From Methanosaeta sp. PtaB.Bin039 (GTDB lineage: Archaea; Halobacteriota; Methanosarcinia; Methanotrichales; Methanotrichaceae), in the NCBI GenBank assembly GCA_002067795.1, contig MVQI01000034.1:1-61795 (forward strand): DNA of 61,795 nucleotides, read 5' to 3'. This document shows positions 8,622 to 18,900 of this stretch, one piece after another. Each line of letters begins with the position of its first letter. The stretch's first letter is position 1. Both the position numbers and the translations under genes were made by a program. The notes below the pieces were generated by a model. The model saw only the letters and a program-made list of their open reading frames with translations, was not told where the DNA came from and did not search any database.

Positions 8622-9084
8622 GACGGCCTGGTTTGGTCTTCCGTCTTAAATCGATTTCGAAGGAATGCCCTTTCCGCGTCGATGCAGCGTGCTGATCCAG
8701 CCATTGTAGCTTTGCCGTGACGCCAGCCAGTTTTTCTCGAAAACGACCCCGCAAGACCTTTTCTGGACGGCGAAAATCGCTGGGAGAAGGCCGCGGTTCC
8801 TTGCAGCCGCCAATTGTCCAGAATGCTGGCCAAATCCCCGCCGTCTGCTATCGGTCAGCGTCTTGTCGGATATGCCTGGATGAAACGCAATGATGTGATG
8901 CATAGAGTCGAGCTTTTACAATAGTCGACTCTATGCAATAGTCGACCCTTTACAATAGTCGACTCTATGCAATAGTCGATCCGATGGCATAGAGTCGATC
9001 TGATCCACTGGCTCGCCAGCCGCATCGAAGAATAATGTGATGGATCTCGCGTGAGTGGACCTGGAGTTTGGACAGCCTCTTACC
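8622..9084. other. Intergenic region without a convincing gene
   Basis: 463 bases between the homocitrate-synthase-like gene and a small hypothetical ORF. Short frames occur on both strands, but none has a start signal or recognisable protein. The only clear structure is the palindromic repeat cluster at 8900-8998, listed separately. Confidence 0.6.
8900..8998. repeat. Palindromic direct-repeat cluster (34-bp period)
   Basis: A 31-base unit beginning TTTACAATAGTCGACTC occurs at 8915-8945 and again at 8949-8979, exactly 34 bases apart. A 12-mer inside it, TCGACTCTATGC (8925-8936 and 8959-8970), is present in inverted orientation as GCATAGAGTCGA on both flanks (8900-8911 and 8987-8998). The layout is thus inverted, direct, direct, inverted, and can form cruciforms or bind a multimeric protein. 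There are only two units and no spacer variation, so it is not a CRISPR array. Confidence 0.9.
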
Positions 9085-9345
9085 TTAGTCCTTCGCCTTT
9101 TTGAACTTGCGCAAGCCATCGAACCGGTCTTGCTTATCCGGGGCAATCAGATCCAATCGAAGCGTCCTGTTTCGACGATCGACTATGATAAGTCCGATCG
9201 TTCCGGGCCCAAATTCAGGGGTCATCTGCATGTGTTTATCATGGCTGCCGTCTCGGCTGATATTGTCGCCAAACCAGATACCTCCATCCGCGTTTCTGGG
9301 ACTGCAGTAACGGATATTCATCCCCCCACGAAGCTCTTGTGCCAT
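9085..9345 (-). CDS. Small hypothetical protein (86 aa)
   Basis: Not recognised. The 86-residue frame has mixed hydrophilic content, with a plausible folded core in PGTIGLIIVDRRNRTLRLDL and a basic C-terminus (LRKFKKAKD). A TATA-like element (about 9362-9371) lies 17-26 nt upstream of the ATG at 9345, which would suit a leaderless transcript. An internal ATG at 9321 is preceded directly by GGGGGG. No homology can be argued from motifs, and it could still be a chance frame. Confidence 0.35.
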   Translation of the reverse strand: MAQELRGGMNIRYCSPRNADGGIWFGDNISRDGSHDKHMQMTPEFGPGTIGLIIVDRRNRTLRLDLIAPDKQDRFDGLRKFKKAKD

Positions 9346-9807
9346 CCCAGCGTCAAGCGCAAACTATATATTCGTTAAATGTCGTTATCGTCGCTTGCCG
9401 AGATGGGAATCGGCAGTGTGGAAAAACAAGGCATTACCCTCAGGGATTATGCACTGGAGTGGGGCTCCCTGGTGGAAGAGATGCAGGAAGACGGCCTGCC
9501 CATCCTCCCGAGTTTGGGAACGGACGGGACAGGGCCGTTTTTCGGCAATATCTGTTTTCTGGGCGAAACTGCCTGCCGCCCTCTCCGATGGCTAAAGCGC
9601 ATATAAATGCCCCTGCCAGGGCCTTGCATGTCCATTTTCGGTATTTCGTCTGACCTCTTTTTCGGTTGCGCGCCATCTGCGCCCATCCGCAAAGTGCCAA
9701 TTCATTCGGGAAAATTGCCCAGGACGCCCAAGCGGCCTACGAGCGCCTTAATTGCCTGGGAGATCGATATTCGAGCGCTGGATACGGCCTTTTTCCGTGG
9801 CTGGGGA
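9346..9807. other. Intergenic region, no supported gene
   Basis: 462 bases with a TATA-like ACTATATAT near 9362-9371. Several short overlapping frames (for example 9379-9606 on the plus strand) have no ribosome-binding site and no recognisable product. Nothing else seen. Confidence 0.5.
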
Positions 9808-11316
9808 TCAATTGAACCTTACAGGGAATGTCAATGGGAAGCGGTCCTCGCTCCTTCCACCAGGTATGAAGCGGCCGGCATCGCAGTAGCCGTCTCTATC
9901 CGGATCCATGCACTCGAAGTCGTCGTAGAAGTTTCCCCTCTCTCCGTCGTCCCACTGGTTGGGCCCGTCATCGTAGGCGCTTGCGTTCTTGTTATAGACC
10001 AGGTTGTTTAGGAAGATAGAGTTATTGGAGCTGGCGACCAGCGCAATCCCGATCCCTCCATCGAAGACGTTGTTTGCAGCAACTGCATTCTTGGCGCTGC
10101 TCTCCAGATAAACACCAACCGGGCTGCGGCTTATGTTATTCTGTCTGAACAGATTGCCTGACGACTCATAAGCTTCTATCCCAAATAGGCTGTTGTTGCG
10201 CAGTGTGTTGTTCTGCAGGAGGCAGCCCCGGCTCTGGTACAGGAACACGCCCCGTAGGTCGTCTTCGACCCGAAGGTTCTGTATGGTCAGGTTCTGGCAG
10301 CGGATGCAGAAGATCGGCCCTGAGATGGGCGAAGCATCCATATTTTGGTCGGATGCCTGGACCAGGTGCAGGATTGGGCGGCTTTCCACGAGGTTGCTGG
10401 AATCGATATCGTTGTTCAGATACTGATACTCCCTTCCAGCTCCGGTCTCCTGGTCCATGTAGTAGTCGAAGTTCCTGGGGCTGCCCGAGATCTGGTTCAG
10501 CTTGAATACGTTTTGGCCGGACTTCTGCAGATATACCCCTCGGTCCGTATTATTCCCAAATCGATTATCGAGGACGGCATTTCCCGGTGAGTTCACCAGG
10601 TACAGGCCTGCCGAGTTATTCTCAGCCACATTGCCGACAAGGTAGTTCTTGGTTGATGAGACCAGATAGATGCCATAACGCTGGTTCTCATTCACTCGAT
10701 TCCGAGAAAGCGTTCCCTCTTCCGATTCCCAGATGGTGACCCCGTCAGAGTTCCTGGAGATAACGCAGTCCGAGATCTCGCTGGCCCTGGCCTGATAGAG
10801 AAATATGCCGTTTTCGTTTCCGGTTATCCGGCACCCAAGAACTTTGCAGCCTTCTGCTGATTGGACCATTATGCCTCGTCGGTTCTGAGTAATCCAGACC
10901 TGCCGCAGGGTGACGTTGGCCGCTGCTACCTTGATCCCCGCATCCAGCTCCGAGCTGCCGGAGTTTATAACAGCCAGTCCTTCCACAGTGCATCCAGCCC
11001 CTCGCAGCACTATTCCGCTGGCCCTGCCACCGGCGTCGATTACCGGCCGTCCACCGCCGTCGTCCACACCTCTAAGAACAACCGCTTTGGTCACTGCTAT
11101 GGTCTGATGATAGAGCCCGGAGGGAACCTGGACCACATCTCCTGGCATGGCCAGGTCCAGGGCTTCCTGAATGGATCCGTCAGTCTTTACGTCGATAACC
11201 GAACCCGTGGCAGGCATCAAAACCAGCAGCTGAAATACTACCAGGAATAGTGATAGGCGCCCTGATCCCTTATCAACAAGCTCAGATCCGTCCAATGCTC
11301 GACTCACAAAAACCAT
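9808..11316 (-). CDS. Secreted NosD-like parallel beta-helix protein
   Basis: A 502-residue exported protein. A hydrophobic segment (about residues 21-35, LSLFLVVFQLLVLMPATGS) acts as signal or anchor. After GSIQEALDLAMPGDVVQVPSGLY, the typical entry to CASH/NosD domains, come about 15 right-handed beta-helix turns rich in N-x-x-G-I-x-L repeats such as NRGIMV, NSDGVTI, NSAGLYL and GIEAYESSGN. The C-terminus NQWDDGERGNFYDDF is common in methanogen NosD-like surface proteins. Such proteins bind or process polysaccharide or sit in the envelope; a specific role is unknown. A TATA-like TTATTTATC lies about 20 nt before the ATG at 11316, so the transcript may be leaderless. It stands alone, convergent with nothing close. 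Confidence 0.85.
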   Translation of the reverse strand: MVFVSRALDGSELVDKGSGRLSLFLVVFQLLVLMPATGSVIDVKTDGSIQEALDLAMPGDVVQVPSGLYHQTIAVTKAVVLRGVDDGGGRPVIDAGGRASGIVLRGAGCTVEGLAVINSGSSELDAGIKVAAANVTLRQVWITQNRRGIMVQSAEGCKVLGCRITGNENGIFLYQARASEISDCVISRNSDGVTIWESEEGTLSRNRVNENQRYGIYLVSSTKNYLVGNVAENNSAGLYLVNSPGNAVLDNRFGNNTDRGVYLQKSGQNVFKLNQISGSPRNFDYYMDQETGAGREYQYLNNDIDSSNLVESRPILHLVQASDQNMDASPISGPIFCIRCQNLTIQNLRVEDDLRGVFLYQSRGCLLQNNTLRNNSLFGIEAYESSGNLFRQNNISRSPVGVYLESSAKNAVAANNVFDGGIGIALVASSNNSIFLNNLVYNKNASAYDDGPNQWDDGERGNFYDDFECMDPDRDGYCDAGRFIPGGRSEDRFPLTFPVRFN

Positions 11317-11489
11317 TTTACAGCAATCGACGATAAATAAGCTCCGCCTGGTCTGTGGTTCATAAGACGAGGTGGGGCAGTATCATATGCATGGACTGGG
11401 GCGCATAAAAAAAGAATACCTTGGGCAGAAAGCTGGGTTCTTTTCAGCCCTGGCCTCTTAGTCCCCGATATATCGGGTCTGTCCTGCTT

Positions 11490-11651
11490 TCAGACTATCT
11501 TGTAGGGGAAGAAGCTGATTGCCACAGCCAGCAGGCCGCAGGCGAAGATTGCCAAAAAGCCTGCGCTCTCTGCGGAGATGACTCCCGGGATCTTTGTCTC
11601 ATACTTCGTTACACCTGGTTCTCTCTGAACATAATCGTACAATACAGCCAT
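11490..11651 (-). CDS. Small single-pass membrane protein (53 aa)
   Basis: Not recognised by family. The frame begins MAVLYDYVQREPGV, followed by a polar stretch and one hydrophobic helix (about residues 29-49, GFLAIFACGLLAVAISFF), and ends YKIV. AGGA lies 8 nt before the ATG, and a strong TATA box (TTAAATA on the minus strand) stands about 70 nt upstream, giving a leader of about 40 nt. A T-run in the minus-strand direction at 11405-11413 could end the transcript. High G/C at third codon positions, the start signals and the clean promoter favour a real gene. Single-helix proteins of this kind are often small subunits of membrane complexes, but no partner is visible here. Confidence 0.7.
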   Translation of the reverse strand: MAVLYDYVQREPGVTKYETKIPGVISAESAGFLAIFACGLLAVAISFFPYKIV

Positions 11652-11716
11652 ATGGGATTTCCTGTAGCAAGCCCCGGCTCTATCAGGACTCTACGGCGAG
11701 GCCTTAGCCCTCTCAC

Positions 11717-11723
11717 TATTTAA
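11717..11723 (-). promoter_or_regulatory. TATA box for the 53-aa membrane protein
   Basis: TTAAATA read on the minus strand, at the edge of an AT-rich intergenic block (11700-11860). The predicted start of transcription is near 11690-11695. Confidence 0.55.
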
Positions 11724-11900
11724 GTCTTATCAGCAAATAAGGCATTATTTTATCTAATAATTTTCAGTATATGCGGTTATTTGGTCTAAATAAATCATTA
11801 ATCAAAAACAAATATTCAAGAAATCCGTTTTTGTTTTTTTGTAATTTTAAGCATGTTCTCCATTTGGGAATTACACCGGTCCAGCCGAAACGGCGGTTAT

Positions 11901-12053
11901 GTGAAAAGGACGGCTCACCACAACGGCACCCATAGGCTATCGGAAAGGACATCTGCCTTCGAGGTGCGGCAAGCCAGGATCAAGGCCGGCCAGGTGCGGA
12001 GATATTCTTATCCAGAAGCCGGCGATGACGATTTCCTGGATCTGGCTGACTAA
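11901..12053 (+). CDS. Possible small basic/acidic protein (50 aa)
   Basis: A GTG-start frame with a basic N-terminal half (KRTAHHNGTHRLSER) and an acidic tail (DDDFLDLAD). Third codon positions are mostly G or C, as in real genes here, but there is no clear ribosome-binding site or homologue. Listed as a weak candidate only. Confidence 0.25.
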   Translation: MKRTAHHNGTHRLSERTSAFEVRQARIKAGQVRRYSYPEAGDDDFLDLAD

Positions 12054-12520
12054 AGAGGCTGCAAAAAGATCGAAGAGACGTTTGGGGCCCGGCGGCTGTC
12101 AGGATCTGCCGCAATTGGAAAATCCGAAAATTTTACAATCATTTGGCATGCGCTGCTGATGCTGCAGCGTCGAGGCCATAATAGAGGACGAAAAAAAGCA
12201 GTCAACAGCCAGTCTTTGCGGTGATGGACTTCCTGAAATCCGAGATCTCCCTTGACAATCGAGCCGTCCAGGGCGGTGACACCGGGCGCATGCAAATCCC
12301 AGCGACCGGACGTATTATCGACTTCGCGAGAGGTCATCAGAAGCGATCCACTCCTTTGGTTGGCAGACTTCCTCCGCTTGATTACATGGGATTGGCCTAT
12401 CTGTCATCTTCGGCCCGGATTGGCTCTTCGGATGTGGCCCAGGTCCGGCCAAGACAACGGCTGACGGATATGCCCGGAGAACTGGGCAGGAATTGACCCA
12501 GCTGATTTCTGGCGGTTTTC
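12054..12520. other. Intergenic region, no supported gene
   Basis: 467 bases between the weak 50-aa candidate and the YkgJ-type gene. Overlapping frames occur on both strands (for example 12221-12496) without start signals or motifs. No repeat or RNA structure recognised. Confidence 0.5.
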
Positions 12521-13054
12521 TCAGACGAAGTAATGGGCCATCTTGAGCTCGACCGACCCGTCGTCATACCGATCCAGCATTACAGGGATCCCCTGGGCCT
12601 GGACCGCCTCGACAACGCGCTTCAGCTCATCCAGCCCCTCCTTGCCCAAAAGATCGGCGCGGCCGCCAGACGAGATGCCAGCCCGGGCCTTCATGCCTGG
12701 GCAATGATTGTTGTCCAGGAGCCCGCTGAAGAACAGTGCAATTGCCGGGAACATCCGGCAGACCATTGGTCGGGCGGGATATACTTTGCAGCCTTTCTGC
12801 TCATCATAGAATATACATGGCAGGGTTTTCAGCGACCGTCCTCTGTCGTCGTTTGGCATGGGGGTGGTATAATCGCTCTCGAACTGCTCCGGTGCCAAGC
12901 CCAGGTGGCTGGCCATCCGCTGCGCATCTCTCCTGGTTATGGCGATTGGGTCGGACTCCTTGCAGCAATGGCCGCATCTGAGACACTGAAAGTCCGCATG
13001 GATGTCCAGGGCTCTCACAAAGTCCTGTGGAGAGCCCTGTCTGATCTGAAACAT
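12521..13054 (-). CDS. YkgJ-family cysteine-cluster protein
   Basis: 177 residues of the YkgJ/zinc-or-iron-chelating Cys-cluster family. The conserved cysteines are in FQCLRCGHCCKESDP (about residues 23-29), LKTLPCIFYDEQKGCKVYPARPMVCRMFP and NNHCPGM. Members are predicted to bind Zn or an Fe-S cluster; the biochemical role is not established. The ATG at 13054 has AGGTGAT just upstream and a TATA box at 13102-13110, so the longer frame to 13141, which runs through the promoter, is rejected. Confidence 0.88.
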   Translation of the reverse strand: MFQIRQGSPQDFVRALDIHADFQCLRCGHCCKESDPIAITRRDAQRMASHLGLAPEQFESDYTTPMPNDDRGRSLKTLPCIFYDEQKGCKVYPARPMVCRMFPAIALFFSGLLDNNHCPGMKARAGISSGGRADLLGKEGLDELKRVVEAVQAQGIPVMLDRYDDGSVELKMAHYFV

Positions 13055-13447
13055 TGATTTATCACCTGGTTGGGCTAGAGAGCCGGAGCACAAGCTAATG
13101 TTATTTAAATGTGATGTCGAACCTCGAGAAGGGACCGGCAATCTTTCCGCCCGCCCTTTTTTTCAGAGGTGCGCACCATTATCCAGGGTCCATAGCATCC
13201 GGGAAGCAAGACGAGCTGAGGCTCTTCAAAACAGCTAGCTGCCAGCTTGGGACTGCCGGGATCTTCCAGGCCGAGAAGATCGGGCTGGAGCACCACTTGC
13301 GGTATGCAGGACAAAATCCTGCTCGATGTGGCTCATCAACGGATCCGTATTGGCCAGGCCCGGCTGGCAAAAATCAGCTCCTATCATCGGCCTGTTTGAA
13401 AGCGCTCTTCAGATGCCGGCCCAAAGGCCCCTCCGACCATTTTTGCG
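13055..13447. other. Intergenic region, no supported gene
   Basis: 393 bases holding the promoter of the YkgJ-type gene at its left end. A 135-codon plus-strand frame (13111-13518) crosses it and runs into the ArsR-like gene, but its composition (Pro/Ser/Arg-rich) and lack of a start signal make it a shadow. Nothing else seen. Confidence 0.5.
13102..13110 (-). promoter_or_regulatory. TATA box for the YkgJ-type gene
   Basis: ATTTAAATA on the minus strand, about 50 nt before the ATG at 13054. The leader would be about 25 nt and includes the AGGTGAT ribosome-binding site. Confidence 0.6.
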
Positions 13448-13750
13448 TCATCCCTTCTTATCCGGATTCTCCGCCTGGAACCTCACGAGTCCTCCATAGG
13501 CGATGCCAGATTCGGTAGGGCTGACCAGATCGCCATCGATCTCAATCAGCCCGGCCAGCTGCAGATGGTTCAGATGGTAATCAAGCATGTCCCGACCGAC
13601 CAGGGCTGCAATCCCATCGATTGTCTGAGGGCCATTTGTGAGAAGTATGGCTATGCGTCTCCTGGTAGCGTTTTCCAGGGCATGGTGCACCAGCCGCATC
13701 TCCTCGGAGGAGGCTGGCTTGGGCTTTCGTCCTATCTCCGTAAGGATCAC
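13448..13750 (-). CDS. ArsR-like winged-helix transcriptional regulator
   Basis: About 100 residues forming one winged-helix domain: EEMRLVHHALENATRRRIAILL (helix 1), TIDGIAALVGRDMLDYHLNHLQLAGLIEIDG (helix-turn-helix and wing) and a short tail. No metal-binding Cys pair is present, so an arsenic or zinc sensor role is not supported. The start is uncertain. GTG at 13750 has no Shine-Dalgarno, but AGGTGAT overlaps it and lies 4 nt before an in-frame ACG at 13741 (T-E-I-G-R-K), a possible non-AUG start as seen elsewhere in this window. The gene stands alone. Confidence 0.75.
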   Translation of the reverse strand: MILTEIGRKPKPASSEEMRLVHHALENATRRRIAILLTNGPQTIDGIAALVGRDMLDYHLNHLQLAGLIEIDGDLVSPTESGIAYGGLVRFQAENPDKKG

Positions 13751-14061
13751 CTAGTTCTTCTTAATCTATGCATTGATTTCGACAATACACCTGCTGCGCC
13801 TGCCATCGAATGGGAGATCCACCTGTTCAGAGCTCTTTGTCGAGGTATTCACTCCCGAGCCTGGATAAGTGCTTTTCCGCCCTGATCGGAACCTTTTCCG
13901 GTCCTGATGTACTGGCCAGGGATAATATTTAGCTGCTATCAGCAAACAGGATCCCTGCCGGGTTCTGAGGATGCCAGTATCATAAGGGCGCCCGCGTTAT
14001 CGCTCCATTTAGGCTCGGGGGGGGATGAGGCTGGATCACGAGTGAGGCGGCAGTGCACATC
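13751..14061. other. Intergenic region, no supported gene
   Basis: 311 bases between the ArsR-like gene and the antiporter's 3' end. Short frames only; no promoter or hairpin clear enough to call. Confidence 0.5.
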
Positions 14062-15534
14062 TCACGCTTCGTCATCTGCACCTTCTCGTGTTTCCAGCTG
14101 TGACCTGAGGAGGTCCAGGGACTGCCCGCTGGACTGAACCGATAGGCGATCTCCGGCCTGCAGAACCGTGCTGCCACCTGGACGGATGGGATGGCCGTTT
14201 CTTCTGAGCACTGCTATCCAGGTATCGTCGGGAATATTGAGGTCGGCGATCTGCTTTCCCACAGCGGCCGAACCAGAGGCAACCTTAAGCTTCACCAGCG
14301 ATTCCCATACCTCTCTATCCGCCACAGTCTCCTGCTCTGAGACTGATTCCATGGGCGCCTCCAGGCCAAGGCGACGGGCGACGAAGGGGATGGAAGACCC
14401 CTGCACCAGGACCGAGGTCAGGACCACGAAGAAGACTATGTTGAATATCGTATCCGCCTTCTGAATTCCAGCCAATAGCGGGAACGTGGCAAGGATGATC
14501 GGCACCGATCCCCTGAGGCCCACCCAGGAGATCAGGACGCGATCCTTCATCGGCATTTTAAAGGGCGCAAGGCACAGAAGAACGCTTATCGGCCTGGCTA
14601 AAAACATCAGCAAGAAGGAGATCAGCAGGCTGATGCCGGCGATGGGGATCAGACGATAAGGAAAAACCAGCAGCCCAAGCGTGAGAAACATTGCGATCTG
14701 CATCATCCAGGCGAGGCTGTCGTGGTAATGCATGAGGCTGCGCTTGTGGATGAAGGAGTAGTTTCCCATTGTCAATCCCGCCAGGTAGACCGCCAGAAAG
14801 CCGTTGCCTCCCAGAACTGATGTCAGTCCGTAGGTCAACAGGATCAGGGAGACTGTCAGGATGGGATAGAGCCCCTGGTAGTCCAGACGGATGCGGTTGA
14901 TGCTGAATACGACGGCTCTGCCCATAATATAGCCGAACACGGCGCCCAGAGCCATCTGCTGGGCAAACATGGGGATCAAAGCGGTTGGCTGAGATGCAGG
15001 ATTCATGATCAGCCCAATCAGGCTTGCGGTAAGAAAGATAGCCATCGGATCATTGCTGCCGGATTCCAGCTCCAGGAGCGGTCGCAGCTCGCCTTTCAAG
15101 CTTATCTTCTTGGACCGAAGAACCGAGAATACCGCTGCAGCATCGGTAGAGGAGATGATGGCAGCGAGAAGCAGAGCCTCTTGAAGGGTGAAGTCCAGCA
15201 GAAAATATGCAGCATAGCCCACTATGATGGTGGTGATCATGACGCCGACGGTGGAGAGGAGTGCGCCTTTCCACAGGACTGGCTTGATCTCGCCCCACCT
15301 GGTATCAAGCCCGCCAGAGAATAGTATGAATATCAGGGCGACGATGCCCAGCGACTGGGCCAGCCACGGATCGCTGAAGTATATGCCTCCCGGGCCGTCA
15401 GAACCGGCAAGCATGCCTATAACGAGGAACAGCAGCAGAGTGGGTACGCCGAGCTGGCTCGAAGCTTTGCTGGAGATTACGCTGAGCAGAAGCAGTACAG
15501 CCACTCCAAGCAGGAAGTACTCTATTGGGATCAT
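14062..15534 (-). CDS. CPA1-type K+(Na+)/H+ antiporter with RCK_C domain (NhaP2-like)
   Basis: 490 residues: about 12 membrane helices of the CPA1 fold (residues 1-385) followed by a cytoplasmic TrkA-C/RCK_C domain (about 405-480, GKQIADLNIPDDTWIAVLRRNG...LQAGDRLSV). Typical motifs are FSGGLDTR, ISSTDAAAVFSVLR and LELESGSNDPMAIF, the ion-site region with the Asn-Asp pair. The family exchanges K+ or Na+ for protons; the C-terminal domain suggests regulation by a small ligand. Orthologues are annotated NhaP2/CvrA. The ATG at 15534 is the first of the first membrane helix. Monocistronic. Confidence 0.93.
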   Translation of the reverse strand: MIPIEYFLLGVAVLLLLSVISSKASSQLGVPTLLLFLVIGMLAGSDGPGGIYFSDPWLAQSLGIVALIFILFSGGLDTRWGEIKPVLWKGALLSTVGVMITTIIVGYAAYFLLDFTLQEALLLAAIISSTDAAAVFSVLRSKKISLKGELRPLLELESGSNDPMAIFLTASLIGLIMNPASQPTALIPMFAQQMALGAVFGYIMGRAVVFSINRIRLDYQGLYPILTVSLILLTYGLTSVLGGNGFLAVYLAGLTMGNYSFIHKRSLMHYHDSLAWMMQIAMFLTLGLLVFPYRLIPIAGISLLISFLLMFLARPISVLLCLAPFKMPMKDRVLISWVGLRGSVPIILATFPLLAGIQKADTIFNIVFFVVLTSVLVQGSSIPFVARRLGLEAPMESVSEQETVADREVWESLVKLKVASGSAAVGKQIADLNIPDDTWIAVLRRNGHPIRPGGSTVLQAGDRLSVQSSGQSLDLLRSQLETREGADDEA

Positions 15535-15990
15535 CGCTTGCTTGCCTATTGCTTCTGCGACCTTATCAATCTTTCTTATATGAGGTCAGCATAGACTGGA
15601 TTGGAGGATTGTGCAAAGGACCTGGCCGGCATTTCACGGTTTTCGGTCTACTTTTCGGAAGCTTCCGGGGTTGCGACAGTCCCATCCAAATCACCGTCAC
15701 AGGTGGGTTTAACGAGATCGATAAAGTGAAATGAAATCGGAGGATACGACCGTCTTGCCCATATCGGTGCCGCAGCACGGCGAGAATCGATCGGACTCAT
15801 CGAGCATAAGCCCGCGATGCCCAAGCCCAGCTGTCAGGTTCTGCCCAAAAATCGAGGCTGCAAAGCCGGACGCTTCAGAAAAGCCCGCTCGGGCAGGAAA
15901 CGAACGCTGGGGCGGATTTCAGCAGATGACCGGATGAAGCAGACGAGATGCTTGCCTCGCAGCTCGTCTCCTTCACAAAATCTCGGTTCT
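15535..15990. other. Intergenic region, no supported gene
   Basis: 456 bases between the antiporter start and the carB stop. Serine- and proline-rich short frames (for example 15731-15937) show no start signals. No RNA or repeat recognised. Confidence 0.5.
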
Positions 15991-18900
15991 CTATCGGGGG
16001 GCATCTTCGGCCCGGTTGATATCTGCGTGGTACTCCTGAAGCGATTTCACACCTGACCCGCTTTTTCGGAATGCCTCGATTCCCCTGGCTGCTGCCAAAG
16101 CGGCGGCGACGGTGGTTATATAGGGAACCTTATACTTTATGGCGGCTTTCCTGATGTAGGAGTCATCGTATTGGCTGGCCTTGCCGATAGGTGTATTGAC
16201 AACAAGCTGGATCTCTCCGTTCTTGATGGCATCGTCTATGTTTGGCCTTCCCTCGTGCAGCTTCAAGATGATCTGGGATTCGATCTTTTGTGCGGCCAGG
16301 AACTCATGAGTGCCCCGCGTGGCTCGGATCTCGAATCCCAGGGCAGAGAACCTGCGGGCAGCTTCCACAATTCCCGAATGGTCTTTTCCGGCTACAGTTA
16401 TCAGAACCGTGCCCTTGCTTGGCAGAACTGGCTTGGCCGCCTCCTCGGCCTTGTAGAATGCCATGCCGAAGGAATCGGCCAGGCCGAGGACCTCGCCGGT
16501 CGAGCGCATCTCCGGCCCCAGCAAAGGATCCACCTCCGGGAACATATTGAATGGGAAGACCGACTCCTTGACACCGAAGTGAGGTATGGGACGGTTCTTT
16601 AGGCTCAGATCGGAGAGATGCTGCCCCATCATGAGCTGGGTTGCGATCTTCGCCATGGAGATGTTGCAGACCTTCGAGACCAGAGGCACGGTGCGGGACG
16701 CTCGTGGATTTGCCTCCAGAACATAGACCTTGTCCTGGTAGATGGCATATTGCATGTTCATGAGGCCAATCACCTGGAGCTCCTGGGCCATACGCCGTGT
16801 ATAATCCTGAATCGTCTGCACGTTCTTCTGTGATATGCTCACCGGCGGAATTACACAGGCTGAGTCGCCAGAGTGAATCCCGGCCTGCTCGATGTGCTCC
16901 ATAACCGCAGGGATGAATGTCTCCTTGCCATCAGAGAGGGCGTCGGCCTCCGCTTCCAGGGCGTTTTCCAAGAAGCGGTCGATCAGGATGGGCCGCTCAG
17001 GCGTAACGTCCACCGCCGCTTTCACATACCGCTCCAGCATATCCTGGTCGTAGACAACCTCCATGCCCCGTCCCCCCAGTACGTAGGATGGCCGCACCAT
17101 TAGTGGATACCCGATCCTTCCTGCCACCTGAAGAGCTTCCTCCAGGTTGCTGGCCATCCCGGACTCAGGCATGGGTATCTTCATACGGTCCATGACCTTG
17201 CGGAAACGGTCCCGATCCTCGGCCAGATCTATTGAGTTGACCGAGGTGCCCAGTATCCTTGCCCCAGCATCCTCTAGCTCCCTGGCGATATTTAGGGGAG
17301 TCTGGCCGCCGAACTGGACTATCATCCCCTCTGGCTGCTCTTCTTCGTAGATGCTCAGTACATCTTCCACCGTGAGCGGCTCGAAGTAGAGGCGGTCGGA
17401 GGTGTCGTAATCCGTGGAAACCGTCTCAGGGTTGCAGTTAACCATGATTGTCTCAAAGCCCATGTCACGGAGGGCAAAGGCAGCATGGACGCAGCAATAA
17501 TCGAACTCGATTCCCTGTCCGATCCGGTTGGGACCGCCGCCCAGAACCATGACCTTGCGCCGCTTTACAGCCGAGGCGCTCTCCCGGCCAAAATGACGGG
17601 GGACCTGATACGTGGAATAGTAATAAGCGGCGTCCTCGACTCCGCTCACCGGCACCGGGAGCCAGTTCTGAACTATGCCTAAACGCGTCCTGTGCACCCT
17701 GATCTCCTTCTCCGGAACTGCCAGCAGCCTGGACAGGTAGCGGTCGGAGAATCCGTCATGTTTGGCCTGCAAGAGAAGCTGGTCCGGAATCGTCCTGCCG
17801 CGGTACCTCAGTATATCCTCTTCCAGATCGACCAGCTCTTTCATCTGCTGGAGGAACCACAGCTTGATATGGGTCATCGCTGAGAGATCGTTCAGGTCTG
17901 CCCCTTTCCTTATGGCCTCATACAGGACGAACTGTCGCTCGCTGGTCGGCTCCTTGAGCATCGCCATCAGGTCGGGAAGCGGCCTCTTGTTGAAGTCCCT
18001 GGCAAATCCCAGGCCGTAGCGCCCGTTTTCCAGAGAGCGGATGGATTTTTGCAGGGCCTCTTTGTAAGTCCTGCCGATGCTCATCACCTCTCCCACTGCC
18101 TTCATCTGGGTGCCCAGCCGGTCTGCTGCCCCTCTGAACTTCTCAAACGCCCAGCGAGGGAACTTCACCACTACATACTCCCCGGACGGAGTGTACTTAT
18201 CCAGAGTACCATCCCTCCAGTAGGGGATCTCGTCCAGCGTCATTCCTGCAGCCAGCTTGGCTGATATGAGGGCGATGGGAAATCCGGTGGCCTTTGATGC
18301 CAGGGCTGAGGAGCGGGAGGTCCGGGGATTGATCTCAATGACGACGATCCGGCCAGTCCTCGGGTCGTGGGCGAACTGGATATTCGTCCCTCCTATCACC
18401 CTGATGGCCTCAACTATCCTGTACGAGTACTCCTGGAGCCGCTTCTGAAGCGCCTCATCTATTGTGAGCATCGGTGCCGTGCAGAAGGAGTCGCCGGTGT
18501 GCACGCCCATGGCGTCCACGTTCTCGATGAAGCAGACCGTTATCATCTGGTTCTTGGCGTCCCTTACAACCTCGAGCTCCAGCTCCTCCCAGCCGAGCAC
18601 CGACTCCTCGATCAGCACCTGGCCGATAAGGCTGGCTGCTATGCCCCGGCTGGCCACCGTGCGCAGCTCCTCAACATTGTAGACCAGGCCGCCTCCAGTC
18701 CCGCCCATGGTATAGGCCGGGCGAACAACCACCGGATAGCCGAGATCGGCTGCAACCTTTTCCGCATCCTCGACGCAGTACACAGCGGTGCTTCTGGGAA
18801 CCTCGATACCAAGCCGGTTCATGGTCTCCTTGAAGATTATGCGATCCTCGCCCCTCTCGATGGCCTCGAGCTCGACCCCGATGACCTTGACCCCGAACCT

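Noticed and set aside
8900-8998. CRISPR array
   Set aside because: Only two identical units 34 bases apart with 3-base gaps and no spacers of normal length.
13111-13518. 135-codon plus-strand ORF
   Set aside because: Overlaps the YkgJ-type promoter and the ArsR-like gene, with unlikely composition and no ribosome-binding site.
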